NCBI GenBank assembly: GCA_013146195.2
Contig: CM028377.1
Location: 109,258,540 to 109,322,539 of the forward strand
Reading direction: 5' to 3'
From: Codonopsis lanceolata
Taxonomy: Eukaryota; Streptophyta; Magnoliopsida; Asterales; Campanulaceae
DNA: 64,000 bases
Part shown: positions 12,222 to 22,248 of the stretch, piece by piece
Position numbering within the stretch: position 1 is the first letter of the stretch
How the letters are laid out: each line of letters starts with the position of its first letter
Position numbers and translations under genes: made by a program
The notes under the pieces: model-generated
Told to the model about the DNA's origin: nothing
Seen by the model: only the letters and a program-made list of their open reading frames with translations
Databases searched by the model: none

Positions 12222-15048
12222 TGTAACACCCCGTATTCTTGCATGTGCATTGTGTGCTTGCCTTCATGTTTTCTTGTTGATTGTGAGCATGTTTACTTAG
12301 TTTATAAATGATTTAGAAACATTCATCAGTCATTCATGAAGCTCTTAACATGTTTAGAATCATGTATGCTTGTTTGTTGAATCGCCGGTTCGATTGCGTT
12401 GTTTTGGCCTTAGCGATTTTCCCCTCGTTGCTCGTTTAGCTTCTATTTCGTCGTGCGATGTGTTCGTTGAGTTCTCGGCTTTGTATGCAGGTCATAACCA
12501 TGTTGAAACAAGCCTTTTTCATGTCTAAGTTATCCTAGTTTGATTGGTGTTTGATTCGTTAATCATTCGTCGCTTGATTCGAGCCTTGTTCTACCTTGTT
12601 CCGATTGTTGTTCGGGTGCGTTTTCCGACTTGTTTTGGGTTGGGTTAGACCTTGGAATGGTTGCCCATAAGTTGGGACCATTTAGGACATGTTTAGACCA
12701 AGTTTTGAGGACATAAAGGAGGTCCAGAAGCCCAGGCGCCCGCCTGGCATCTTGTGAGGCGCCCGCCTCATGTACTGGGAGCAATTACAAATTGAACAAA
12801 GTCTGGAGATGGCCTCAGAAGTTGAGGCGCCCGCCTCAACATCAGATACACTTACGGGATTTTTTCCCCTGTTTTGATGCTGAACGACTTTTACCCCCAA
12901 ACCCCCTATCTAAACCTTTCCTAAACATCCCTAACCCTCCTCACTTAAGTCCTAACATCCCTAACTACTTATAATGATGGATTAAGAGATCTCTAATGAT
13001 CATTAAGCCACAAAATCAGATTTGTAAAGAGACCACAAGGTCTTGACACTTGTCCCACTCAACATTTGACCTCTTATAAACCACAAATCAGCCATTAGCC
13101 TCCTCATTTGCTGAAAGCTTTTCCAAAAACGTGAGAGAGAGTTCTTGAGAGTTCTCCCATGGCTTCTTGAAGCTTTGCTCTTGGTCTTCCCTCATCCCTT
13201 CTCCATTTGCTCAAGCCACCTTCATTAAAAGTGTAGAGCTCGAAGAGAAGATCATTTTCAACCGATTAGTTTCTTTCTTTGCTTTCTTTGGTGTAGAACA
13301 CACGTAAGTTACTCTTATTCTTCTTCTCTTTAGTTCTAATTGACCCTAAGGAAACAAAGCTTTTGATGTATGAGGTCAATGAGGACTCATAATTGCTTCC
13401 TATGCCTTCTACTTGTATTTTGAAAGTATGAACTTGCTAGGAGCATGTATAGGATGATTTCTTGCCTATGGAAGTTTATAATACTCTTTCATCTTGTCTA
13501 TTTAAGGTTTTGAACATGTTAGAAACATGTATTATATATGTTGCTTGAATAAGTGCAATTTGTGAATGCCCTAATTTGAGACTACATTGTATGTGGTTTA
13601 GTTGTTATATGTTCTATCCTATAAATTGAACTCTATGATGTATATGAATCACATTGCAATGCCTTGGTGAATTTACAACCTTGTTGAACCTAGAAATGAC
13701 CTAGGTTGGGTTATGAAGCACATAGCTTCAATTTCTCCAAAATTGGGAATTTAGAGAAAAGACTCAACGGAGTCGACTCTAGGGAAGATTTGAACATGTT
13801 GAACTCTAGTTTCAATCCCTACGAAGTTTGGACACCGTTTGATTTGGTTTACTCAAATATGAGCTTGGTTTAGTTGTTTACAACAAGTTGTTATGAAAGA
13901 TTGGTTTTGAGCTATTAATTGCCTTGACATGTTTTATGGTAGAGATTAATACCCTACTTGGTTGGTCGAGTTCGCTCTTGTCGAATTCGATCCTTAATTG
14001 GTTTAGTCAAGTAAATATCTACTTGTGCATCACATTGAGTCCAGCTGGCATTATTTGGTTTGTTTATCTAAGTCAGGGTGGGACGATGCATCGCCTTCAC
14101 GAATTATGGGATTCGTGCTCGCTATGGATCGCCGCACTGGGACTTCACACACACCTCCATTGTGGGCCGCAGGTGGGGAAGTAGCCCTGTAACAATACGT
14201 GCCGCATTGGCTTGCTATCTAGATCGAGTAGGCTCTCGATAAAAGTCGATGTAATCCGCAGAACATCGATGTGGCACGAACCAGTAACAGAATGTTTTGC
14301 AGGAGCTACGAAGCGGCCGTGACTATATCATATCCTACTTGTATGATTTATTTTACGCACTTATGTGAATAATGTGCTAAGTCCCATATGATGATTATGT
14401 ACTATAACTGTGATAAAGGTCATGCTATAACATGAACATGCATTTTTTAGTAACTTACTAAGTCTTTCGACTTACCCTATTTGTTTGCTTTGTTTTCCTT
14501 AGATCCGAGCCGAGGAGGCGGTCCACGTTAGACTTCGCTATTTCACGTTTGGTTGCTTGTGAGCTCAAGGTTGCTCTTTTGGACTTTTGGTAGTTAGTCT
14601 TTTATTTTGGAAAGGGCGTTGGGAAGCAAGTCACTTAGACTTGTCTTGGGAATTTTGTTGTTGTAGTTAACAATGGTTTAACACTTGTAATCTTTTGTAT
14701 GCCGACTTATATATCGAGGCTTTGTTCATATGTTAATGGTTCGCTCGGTGAGTTCTTCATAAAGCTCGTTTAATTATTATTGTTGTTGTTGTTGTCTCAG
14801 GCATGTTGTGGCCGTTGAGGTTTTATAAGCATGTGTTAAAATTGTAGGAGTAGTTGTTGGGTTCGGTATGCGTCGCCGATGACTTGTTTATTTTAAGTTG
14901 TTTTTAGGCCAAGTGTAGCCGAGTTGTTATTCGTATGCGATGTTGCGCCACATGAATTTTATAATCCTACTTGTGCATGCTTGTGTTATTGATTATTTGG
15001 ACGGCACGACTCGGGATCTCGCATTGGGGTCCGGGTCGGGCCGTCACA
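12222..15048 (+). mobile_element. Solo LTR, Tekay/Del-like chromovirus
   Basis: It begins TGTAACACCCCG and ends GGGCCGTCACA, the usual ends of Tekay-type LTRs. It is flanked by a perfect 5-bp target duplication CAAGA (12217-12221 and 15049-15053) and is 2827 bp long. No internal region is present, so unequal recombination between two LTRs probably removed it. U3 has three GC-rich palindromes (12732-12838) and a likely TATA (TTATAAA, about 13074). Other landmarks are CTTACTAAGTCTTTCGACTTACC (about 14453) and an ATTGTTGTTGTTGTTGT run (about 14778). ORFs inside it are not genes. Confidence 0.92.
12732..12838. promoter_or_regulatory. Three 16-bp GC-rich palindromes in the solo LTR
   Basis: CCAGGCGCCCGCCTGG at 12732-12747, TGAGGCGCCCGCCTCA at 12755-12770, and the identical TGAGGCGCCCGCCTCA at 12823-12838. 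The first two start 23 bp apart (7-nt spacer); the third is 68 bp on, close to three such steps. The outer bases change in a compensated way (CCAGG/CCTGG versus TGAGG/CCTCA), so dyad symmetry is kept while sequence varies. They lie about 240 bp upstream of the putative TATA. Confidence 0.7.
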
Positions 15049-16060
15049 CAAGATAACTTGAGTATAAGCCCCAGTAAACAGAATAAAGTGTCGGATTCGC
15101 CAATGGCTTATAACCCAGACTATTTCCAAAGAGCCAATATGCAGAAAATATTCTATCCAATGGCGCTCAGCTATCAGATCATGGCGATAGTGACCGTGGG
15201 ACCCATAACCTGCGGGTGCGTACATACCTCCTACCAGCTCAGGGGTCATCACCCAATCAAAATGCTCTTCCAATACATATGAATCAAAATGGGGCTACTA
15301 GAAGGAAAGACCTCATCACCGGCTAAAAAAACATCTAGGCCAAGCAGAGTCTCAGCCAAGATAATGGGGACAATGTTCACCCGGTGCTCCCGAGCTTGTA
15401 AAACTAATTCAACAACCCGAACGTTAATAAATTCGGGTTGGCCCACCAGGAGGTATCTCCCCATCACGTACAGAAAAAGGGCAGCCAACCGGTGCCACGA
15501 AAATACCGGCTCTTCCCTATAGTCAGAATAAGCAGGGGGAAGAATAGTCAAATCAAAGTTAACTCCATTATAAAATTCCGGAGTTCCAGAACGGATCGAG
15601 CCAAATAATTCCCTTATCGCCATAAAGGGACGTCTCCATACAGATGGCACGACAATTGGTCCGACAGTCGGCATGCCCACCATGGCACAGAATTCCTCAA
15701 AGGTGGGACATATTTCATTTAAAGAAAAATTAAACAGATGGCTCTGAACCGACTAGAACCTGGATGCTGCCCGCATCATTTCCCAGTTTATACCTAGCCC
15801 TTGCCATGAAATGATACAGCGAAAGCCATAAACATGGTCAAACCATTCCCTCTCCTCCCCCCGTAATGACATAATCCATAAATTGAGGGAAGCCTCATAA
15901 ATCTCGAGATCCAGGGTTGTGTGACTGTGCTCGGCCATTTCATAAAGGGCAAGATTTATATCTGAACTGATAAATAGAACAAAGAAGCAACTCAGAGCTG
16001 TCTGAAGAGATAAAAGAAAGGAAGAGCAGTGTGGAGAATGAACGCTGCTCCGACCTCCCC

Positions 16061-16069
16061 TTTATATAC
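16061..16069 (-). promoter_or_regulatory. TATA box for antisense gene 2
   Basis: On the - strand GTATATAAAGGGGAG, about 125 bp upstream of the gene 2 ATG at 15938. Spacing and context fit a plant core promoter for antisense transcription inside the element. Transcription itself cannot be seen from sequence. Confidence 0.55.
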
Positions 16070-16146
16070 TGAAAAATCAGAGAAACTGCCGAAATATCAA
16101 AACATTACATGAATAGTGGCCAAACAAGAAGTGCAAATAAGAAGCC

Positions 16147-16205
16147 TAGATGCCCCCTAGCACCATTCTGGGCGCCGCGCCCAGGTCCTCCATCGGCAGC
16201 GCCCA
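16147..16205. promoter_or_regulatory. Internal copy of the Tat palindrome module at the antisense promoter
   Basis: GGGCGCCGCGCCC at 16170-16182 and TCGGCAGCGCCCA at 16193-16205 start 23 bp apart. A decayed first unit (TAGATGCCCCCTA) sits at 16147-16159, again at 23 bp. The order matches the LTR modules on the + strand (1690-1748, 21146-21204), including CACTATTCCCC after the third unit versus CAATAGTTCCCC in the LTR. It lies about 80 bp upstream of the antisense TATA box. Confidence 0.65.
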
Positions 16206-16651
16206 CTATTCCCCTCTGTTTATCCCCAAATTGCCTAGTATCATGGTTTTGCCCCGGCTGCTTCGTTTTTCGCACAATAAAGCCCATGTTCGCTCACGAA
16301 AAAAAAAAAGAAAGGCTATATGGTAGCCTTCACTAGCCAGAAGAAAAACCAAATATAGGAAGGAGGCGTCTGCCTCTTTTTTCCCACAGAGTACCCGTAA
16401 TCCTGATAAAATCCAAAGGTGTACCCCTCAAAATCATCATCCCTGAATGCAGTGTCTCCTTGCTTTAGGTTTTGGTTTAGTTTATTTTATTTTAAGCATC
16501 CCTAGAATAATTGAGTCAATTTTTTTTATCATGCATCGTAGAATAAAATAAATTGCATTGAATTAATATATAGAGTCTTGTACAAGAAAAGCATAAAAAA
16601 ATCCAATAAAAGTGTAGGTACAAAAGCTAGTGGGCTCGTGAAGATCTGCTC
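16206..16651. other. Spacer between the two antisense genes
   Basis: No gene. It lies beyond gene 2's promoter module and is the 3' flank of antisense gene 1. It holds an A-run at about 16299-16309 and AT-rich sequence at 16440-16600, including polyadenylation-like AATAAA words. ORFs here are short and unsupported. Confidence 0.5.
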
Positions 16652-19431
16652 CTATTCAAGCCTCCGGCCATCACCTGAGGGCCGGTTCCCGCCGACTCTA
16701 TATTCCTGTCCCCTCACCCTGGTACGACCTGATCCGTTAGCCTCATCGTCATCCTCATCTCGGCATCTGGCCCGGCTCAAATCATCATTGCCCTAGCACG
16801 TAAACTCATCCAACATCCGCTGATAAAGCTTAGTAAGGCCGAAAAATCCTTTCACTACCTTGCGGTATGATGAAACATCCATCTGTAAAAGAGGTGTCAG
16901 AGAAAAGAAGAGATATTAGTTCAAGAAAATATATTTGGCAAGTTTGAAAGAAAACATAAATAATAAAGGAAAAAGAATGTATACCGCGTGGGCCCACTCG
17001 GGAATCTAAAACCACTCCGGGACGTCGGCATCAGGAAAAGCCTCCTCCACAATTCTTCCCTCACGAGAATACTGAAAAGTGGATAAATCTTTAGCATGAA
17101 CAAAGTAATCCGGCTGGGCATCATGAACCAAGCGTGAAGGCCTCGGCCTATCAAAACATCCGATGCACGCCTCGTTGCTACAAGAGCAGGGTGGATTACT
17201 GTCCTTAGGAACTCCTCATACAACATGATGGGATACTCCTATCGAGGGACAGTGTAGCCTGCCAAACACTGATATCTATTCGGCAAGAGATCAGGAACAA
17301 TCACCCATGGTGGTGGTGTAGGTGGTGTCGCGGGGTCTACAGGATACAAGAAGTGTTGGCGGTTGACCCGTTCGCCCATGTACAAGGAGTTGACCATAAT
17401 CAACAACATTAGAATCTGGTGGCGACTCATCTGCAGATAAATCAGATATGATCTAGCCAGACCCCGCTAGGGAAATAGGAGCATTGTATCTGAGCGAGAG
17501 TTCTCAATCCTATCTAGCACCATCGCCTTAGTCAGACTGTTTCCATCCGGATCCTCCTCCACCTTGTTCGCATTCACGAACTCAGCCAGAAACGGTGGTT
17601 CATGGACATGTCTCTTCAGTGGCCCGGGAGTAAAACTGAAAACAAAATAGGCCCAGACTTGCAAAGAAAAAAATGCAACAAAAAGAAAAATCAATAAGTG
17701 AATTCTAGCAGATATCCAAACCAGACAGAAAAATGAAAAAAAAGAAAGGAGAAAGATACCTCCTAAGCCGGAGCAAAGCCATTCATAATTGGAGAGTCAT
17801 TGCGGCTAGCACGATCCATGGAAGCGTAAACCTCAGCTAAGCCTGATTGCTCCCAGTCATACTCAGAAACCTGATATAAATCCCGGTGGCATCCAAGAAC
17901 AGAAACCCGCATGGTGGTGGATGAATTGGCAAAGATCGTCATCCCCATAATGAAAAGTAGAAACGCCCTGGCTACACGAGAGACAGCCTTGTAGTCGTCA
18001 TCGTCAACTCGCTTGGCATTCTGTTCTTGCCATCTCTTCACGCTGCCAATGCGGATTTCATCAACACTTTTGTAATCTAGCTCGAAGCCTAATAGGTCCT
18101 CGACCACATCGTGCTGCTGCCTCAAAGTGGAATCCGGGCCAAATGCCTACCAATGCCGGTAGGGATGCCTGTAATCGCAGCAAAATCGCAGAGGGTCATG
18201 GTGGCCTCCCCCAAGCTGAAATGAAAAGTATGGGTGGTATCCCACCAATAATCCCTCAAGACCTCGAAGATGGGCAGGTAGTTGCGGAAGTGACGAAAAG
18301 GCCGCAAAAATGTGCTAAGTCCAGTTTGCTCGACCAGGAGCACTGCCTGCGGTGGCAGTGAATGATAGATGGAAGCCAATTTATCGGAGCTGGCACAAAC
18401 TCTGGTAATGGTATTGTGTGCCTAAAAAAAAGAGGCATTATCTCAAAGAAAAAGAAAATAGGGAGGTAAACTCTTACTTTTCAGCTCATCATGCATGTTA
18501 TATCTCATATCATTGCATTAATTATGTCATACACACTTTGCATCTTAGAAAAAATATATATGCATATATTATTTTCTTTTGCCATTTAAAATGCATTTAT
18601 TTAGAAATATGTGCATATTGCATTTTCAGGATTTAAAATTATTTTCCTGTCAAAAAAAACAAAACAAAACAAAACAAAAAAGAAAGAAGAAAAAAAAATC
18701 AGTTACATGTTTATCTGAAAAATATATATGCAACATGTGCATGCATTAAAAATATATCTTTTGCACTTGAATTATTTGGAAATAATAAACGTTACATTTT
18801 GCATATGTTAAAATTTTTTTGCAACATGTTTAATATGTCTGTTGCATTTAGCATATATAAGAAATATATTTGCAGCATGCCTTATCCAAATATATATATG
18901 AAAATAATATAGCATGCATCTGAAACAAATATTTCATGAGCATGCATCATTAAAAATAAAAATATATCTGTGGCATTTGCACGTATCGCAGAGTCAAAAT
19001 ATATCAGTTGCATAAAATATGCATCGTAGAGTCGAATAGTGTCAATTGCATGAGTATGCATCGCAAAATTAAATGACATGAATTTCATATTTTTGCTATG
19101 CTATAATTGATAAATTGCATCATTCTAGCATAAATCATGCATGCATAAGCATCAAAATCACAGCAGATATACTCCAAGAGTGCCAAAATAGCAAAGAATC
19201 TGAAGAATTCAAGAAATTCAACCAAATGGGTTGAAGAAAATGAAGACTTACAGCCAGATCTGGAAGATTTTCTACGTGGGTATGTCGATCTCAGACTATG
19301 TTACTCCAATCGTCCCTTGAATGCGAGTACCGAATAACATTTCGGTTTAATGGAGGAAGCTCCCTACGTTCGTCGCCAGTTTCCGGGTTCATCGACACCT
19401 TTCCCTTCCGAGATCTCGAAGAAGAAGCCAT
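16652..19431 (-). pseudogene. Antisense cargo gene 1 of element A: plant mobile domain (PMD) protein, multi-exon
   Basis: The ATG at 19431 opens a 60-codon exon 1 (MASSSRSRKGK; 19431-19252) ending at a perfect donor GTAAGT. An AT-rich intron of about 830 bp ends at a pyrimidine-rich acceptor (TTTTTTTTAG) at 18422. The frame continues in phase 0 into exon 2 with the PMD core: VLRDYWWDTTHTFHFSLGEA, then TLCDFAAITGIP. It goes on with VARAFLLFIMGMTIFANSS and GCHRDLYQVSEYDW (17763-18125), then LQVWAYF after a probable second intron. A basic/acidic tail (SRARCRDEDDDEANGSG) ends at a TAG at 16652. PMD proteins in Arabidopsis (MAIL1, MAIN) act in silencing, and transposons have captured the domain. 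Breaks: TGA at codon 47 of exon 1 (likely CGA to TGA), a one-base frameshift near 18126, and a TAG after GFAPA. The exon count after 17760 is uncertain. Confidence 0.75.
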
Positions 19432-19902
19432 CTGGCAAGCAAAACAATTGACTTGGAGGAAGAAAAACGATAATAAAGTGAAGAAATGAGAAAGAAATGA
19501 TTGTCGGCAACAATGGTGAAGGAAATGAACAAAGAAGAAGAAGAAGCTAGCTGCTACTTCATCTCCCTCTCTTCCCGTAAGATGATAAAGGGGTGAAAAG
19601 TTTCACTTTCCCCCTCCAAAATCCAGTTCAGCACTTAAATCCTCAAGTTTGCTCAAATCGCAAAATGGCCCTGAAGTCCTACCAGAAAGTTTACGAACTT
19701 AACTGCTGTTAGCAAAGTTGACGAACATCCATAAGAAATCAAAGGAAAAATCATATCCCTAGTAGAATAGCCACAAGAAAGGTAGAAAAAGAAGAAATTG
19801 TACCACACGGATCCCTAGCAGATGTCTGCAACCAAAAAAAGAAAAAAAAGAAGGAAAAAAAAAAGAAAAAAGAAGGAAAAAAAAGAAAGAAAAGAAAAAT
19901 CC
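19432..19902. other. Upstream flank of antisense gene 1 with a purine tract
   Basis: No gene. For the - strand gene 1 this is the 5' flank; I see no convincing TATA. A 66-base pure A/G run lies at 19834-19899, directly before the minisatellite. GAAGAAGAAGAAG words at about 19531-19545 lie in its probable leader. Confidence 0.45.
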
Positions 19903-20645
19903 GACCATCGTATTCGACGACGCGTATTCACCCTGAGGATGCGGTATCCAGAAAAGAAAAAGAAAATTCCACTATAGTGTTCGACGAAGGGTATTGACCC
20001 TATGGATGCGATATCCTGTCATCATGTGCTCTACCATTATATTCAACGATGGGTATTGACCCTGAGGATGCAATATCGTGTTATCATGTACCCCAATATC
20101 GTGTTCGACGAAGGGTATTGACCTGGAGGATGCGATATCCTGTCATCATGTTCTCCACCATTGTATTTGAAGACGTGTATTGACCCTGAGGATGCAATGT
20201 CTTGTTATCATGTGCCCCACTATCGTGTTCGACGAAGGGTATTGACCTTGAGGATGTGATATCCCGTCATCATGTGCTCCACCATTGTATTCGACAAAGG
20301 GTATTGACCCTGAGGATACAATGTCCTGTTATCATGCATTCCACCATTGTATTCGACGAAGGGTATTGACCCTGAGGATAAGATATCCTGTCATCATGTC
20401 TCCACCATTATATTCGACAACGGGTATTGACCCTGAGGATGTGATGCCCTATCTTGTGCTCCACCATCGTATTCGATGAAGGGTATTGACCCTAAGGATA
20501 CGATATCCTGTTATCATGTACCCCGCCATCGTATTCGACGAAGGGTACTGACCATGAGGATACAATGTCCTGATCATAAGCCCCACCATCATGTTCTACG
20601 AAGGGTATTGACCCTAAGGATACGATATCCTGCCATCCCACCCAA
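19903..20645 (+). repeat. Minisatellite in element A 3' UTR (period about 61 bp, about 12 units)
   Basis: About twelve diverged units of 59-67 bp (mostly 61-62) share the core TTCGACGAAGGGTATTGACC, then CTGAGGATGCGATATCCTGT, then CATCATGTGCTCCACCAT. Units begin near 19912, 19979, 20041, 20104, 20166, 20227, 20289, 20350, 20411, 20472, 20534 and 20593. Tandem repeats in the hypervariable 3' UTR of Tat/Ogre elements are known and have been proposed as seeds of satellite DNA. ORFs reading through it are artefacts of the repeat. Confidence 0.88.
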
Positions 20646-20968
20646 TCCTGGTATTTGCTGGACCCAGAGTCGAACTACGTTTGGTCTGATTCCTTTTATA
20701 AGGATACGTAAGCAGCCTACCTAGTAGGCACGACCATCAGAGCATTTCACTTGCATATATCCTCTAAAACCAACGATGACCAACTAAAAATGTTTAGGGT
20801 ATGTGAGATTAGAACTACTTTATCATAAACTGTTGCATTATATAATGGTGCATATTGCATATATCCCCTTTATAATTTCCACGAAATTCGGGAGTCTATT
20901 TCTTATCAACAATGTTCGTTTACTTGGTAAGTTTTGGTTTGCCTGTAAACTCCATCGTTGAGGGGTTC
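20646..20968 (+). other. Terminal 3' UTR and polypurine tract of element A
   Basis: Contains the conserved Tat motif GAACTACGTTTGGTCTGA followed by GGATACGTAAGCAGCC (about 20672-20725), which can fold around the ATTCCTTTTATAAGGAT arms. Just before the LTR is GTTGAGGGGTTC (20957-20968), a weak but correctly placed polypurine tract for plus-strand priming. Confidence 0.6.
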
Positions 20969-21838
20969 TGTATACACCCCAATTTCCTACCCTTGGTATG
21001 TAAGATGACATAAAATATCAAGACCTGTTCAAACGACTAATTAATGTCAAGTTACAAGGCTGAAAATGCAAAAGAAAAAGCAGCATGCATAAAGAGTGAA
21101 TTGCAGGGGGACCAAAAGTGCCAGAAAAAAGAACAAAAAAGGCCTGGGGCACCGCCCCAAGCTACCTATGGCGCCGCGCCACAGCCCACTATGGGCAGCG
21201 CCCAATAGTTCCCCAAGTACTATAGCAGTTTGCTTTTGGTGCAGTCCTCTCAGCGCACGATACAAGCCGATGAAGCTCAAAAGGATAAAACTTAACAACG
21301 AAGGAAGCCTCCTCGCAGCCTATACATAGAAGCCCCAGCTTCAGCAATTCACACACACAATTCACATAGTGAAAGCACACAGTTACGCAGTGAGTTCACC
21401 GCGTAGTTGAGAGAACGCCGAAGGAATTTTTCTTTCTAGCCTCGAAGCTCCGTCAAATCTCCCCCAAACACTAAAACCCTCCGGCCAAAGTGAAACCTAG
21501 TTACCCTGCTAGGATTCCGCCCTATTCCACCGGTTCCAAAATCCCAAAAGGAGCAGTTGCCATGCCCGAATCTAGACATCAAATCGGCAAAAAACAAGCA
21601 GTTGCTCTGCCCGATTTCCGATGCCAGCCAGCCAGCAAATCCAGTCAAAGCAATCAGTTGTGCCGCCCGGATCCCGAGGTAAAAATCAACTAAACGAAGC
21701 AGTCACGCTAGCCGAAATCAATTAGAAGAAAAAGTCTCCATCTCCTTGGAAGGCAGAGCGAGCACACCCTAGGACCTACTAGTAAGGAGTTTGGTATGGG
21801 ATAAAACCCCTACGCTTCAAGAGGTAGGCTTATTAAAG
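20969..21838 (+). repeat. 3' LTR of element A, truncated by the Athila insertion
   Basis: It starts TGTATACACCCC and aligns with 1515-2384, then stops at TTATTAAAG where the Athila LTR begins. The remaining 500 bp are not found elsewhere in the window. The palindrome module is conserved (21146, 21169, 21192). Fifteen differences in the first 137 aligned positions separate it from the 5' LTR. Confidence 0.87.
21146..21204. promoter_or_regulatory. Phased GC palindromes in element A 3' LTR
   Basis: GGGGCACCGCCCC (21146-21158), TGGCGCCGCGCCA (21169-21181) and TGGGCAGCGCCCA (21192-21204), starts exactly 23 bp apart. Compared with the 5' LTR, outer units differ at central bases but the dyad arms and spacing stay. 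Confidence 0.7.
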
Positions 21839-22054
21839 TGATCGATGTATTTTATACGTCGATTTCCTATACTTCTATGACTTAAATTGAGCTATTTCAC
21901 GAGGCTTTTGGTTATTGATATGTGTTTTCTAGTGATTTTGTGAGTTTCAGAGTTTTAGGTGAAAGTATGCAAATTATAAGGCTTTTAAGTAAAAATTCCA
22001 AGAAGGGGTCAGAGTGTAAAAATGAAGAAGAAAAGAAGAAAAGTCAAGCTGGGA

Positions 22055-22180
22055 ACCTTGCGGTCGCAAGGTGCTCAAGACCTTGCCTCCGCAAGGTGGA
22101 CAGAAACTTCAGAAGACAAACCCCGGATTATTGAAGGACCTTGCGATTGCAAGGTACCTCAAACTTTGCGACCGCAAGGT
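22055..22180. promoter_or_regulatory. Four 18-bp palindromes in two 25-bp-phased pairs (Athila U3)
   Basis: ACCTTGCGGTCGCAAGGT at 22055, ACCTTGCCTCCGCAAGGT at 22080, ACCTTGCGATTGCAAGGT at 22138, ACTTTGCGACCGCAAGGT at 22163. Each pair starts 25 bp apart (7-nt spacer). The arms CCTTGC/GCAAGG are nearly invariant while the 4-6 central bases vary. They end 60 bp before the TATA box. The same layout occurs at 29122-29274. Confidence 0.75.
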
Positions 22181-22239
22181 AGTCAGAATGCCCGATTTTG
22201 CGTTTTCACAAGAGATCTAATTGTAATACAACTCCATGG

Positions 22240-22248
22240 TATAAATAG
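22240..22248 (+). promoter_or_regulatory. TATA box of Athila LTR
   Basis: TATAAATAG followed by AGGTCGG, a canonical plant TATA. It lies 401 bp into the LTR and sets the U3/R boundary near 22270. Confidence 0.7.

Larger units (their letters stand above)
11479..15938 (-). pseudogene. Antisense cargo gene 2 of element A (DUF7745-like), split by a solo LTR
   Basis: The start is the ATG at 15938 (MAEHSHTTLDLEIYEAS); the natural end is the TAG at 11479-11481 after GPFWSYIKR. The protein resembles a plant-specific family found in Tat elements and, from memory, annotated DUF7745. Landmarks are EREWFDHVYGFR, NEICPTFEEFCAMVG (about 15684-15725), FSWHRLAALFLYVMGRYLLVG, and a disordered acidic tail (DNGDADDEEEDTAEG). 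Breaks: TAG for Trp at about 15752, a one-base frameshift near 15285, and a TGA at about 11684. The Tekay-like solo LTR lies between 12222 and 15048. Removing it and one TSD copy joins GAYTQVIL to PGLRQTSF in frame, so the gene was continuous when the LTR landed. It sits opposite to the element's transcription and has its own TATA box. Function unknown. Confidence 0.72.
1515..21838 (+). mobile_element. Tat-lineage Ty3/gypsy LTR retrotransposon (element A), degenerate
   Basis: The element runs from 5' LTR (TGTAGACACC...) and an Arg-type PBS through gag, protease, RT, RNase H and integrase. A long 3' region follows with two antisense genes, a minisatellite, and a 3' LTR cut short by an Athila insertion at 21839. 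A second RNase H-like domain between RT and integrase, the PBS type and antisense ORFs after pol are established features of the Tat lineage (Ogre, Retand and relatives). The candidate left target duplication is GTAAG at 1510-1514; the right one is not in the window. The two LTRs differ at 15 of the first 137 positions by my count, so the insertion is old. All ORFs carry stops or frameshifts. Confidence 0.88.

Noticed and set aside
20285..20724. Two consecutive ORFs with repeated HRIRRRVLT peptides
   Set aside because: They are the translated 61-bp minisatellite; the period is not a multiple of three in all units and nothing supports expression.
22055..22180. CRISPR-like array or tRNA-like hairpins
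   Set aside because: Palindromic units with 7-nt spacers in a plant LTR do not fit CRISPR, and no tRNA A or B box is present.
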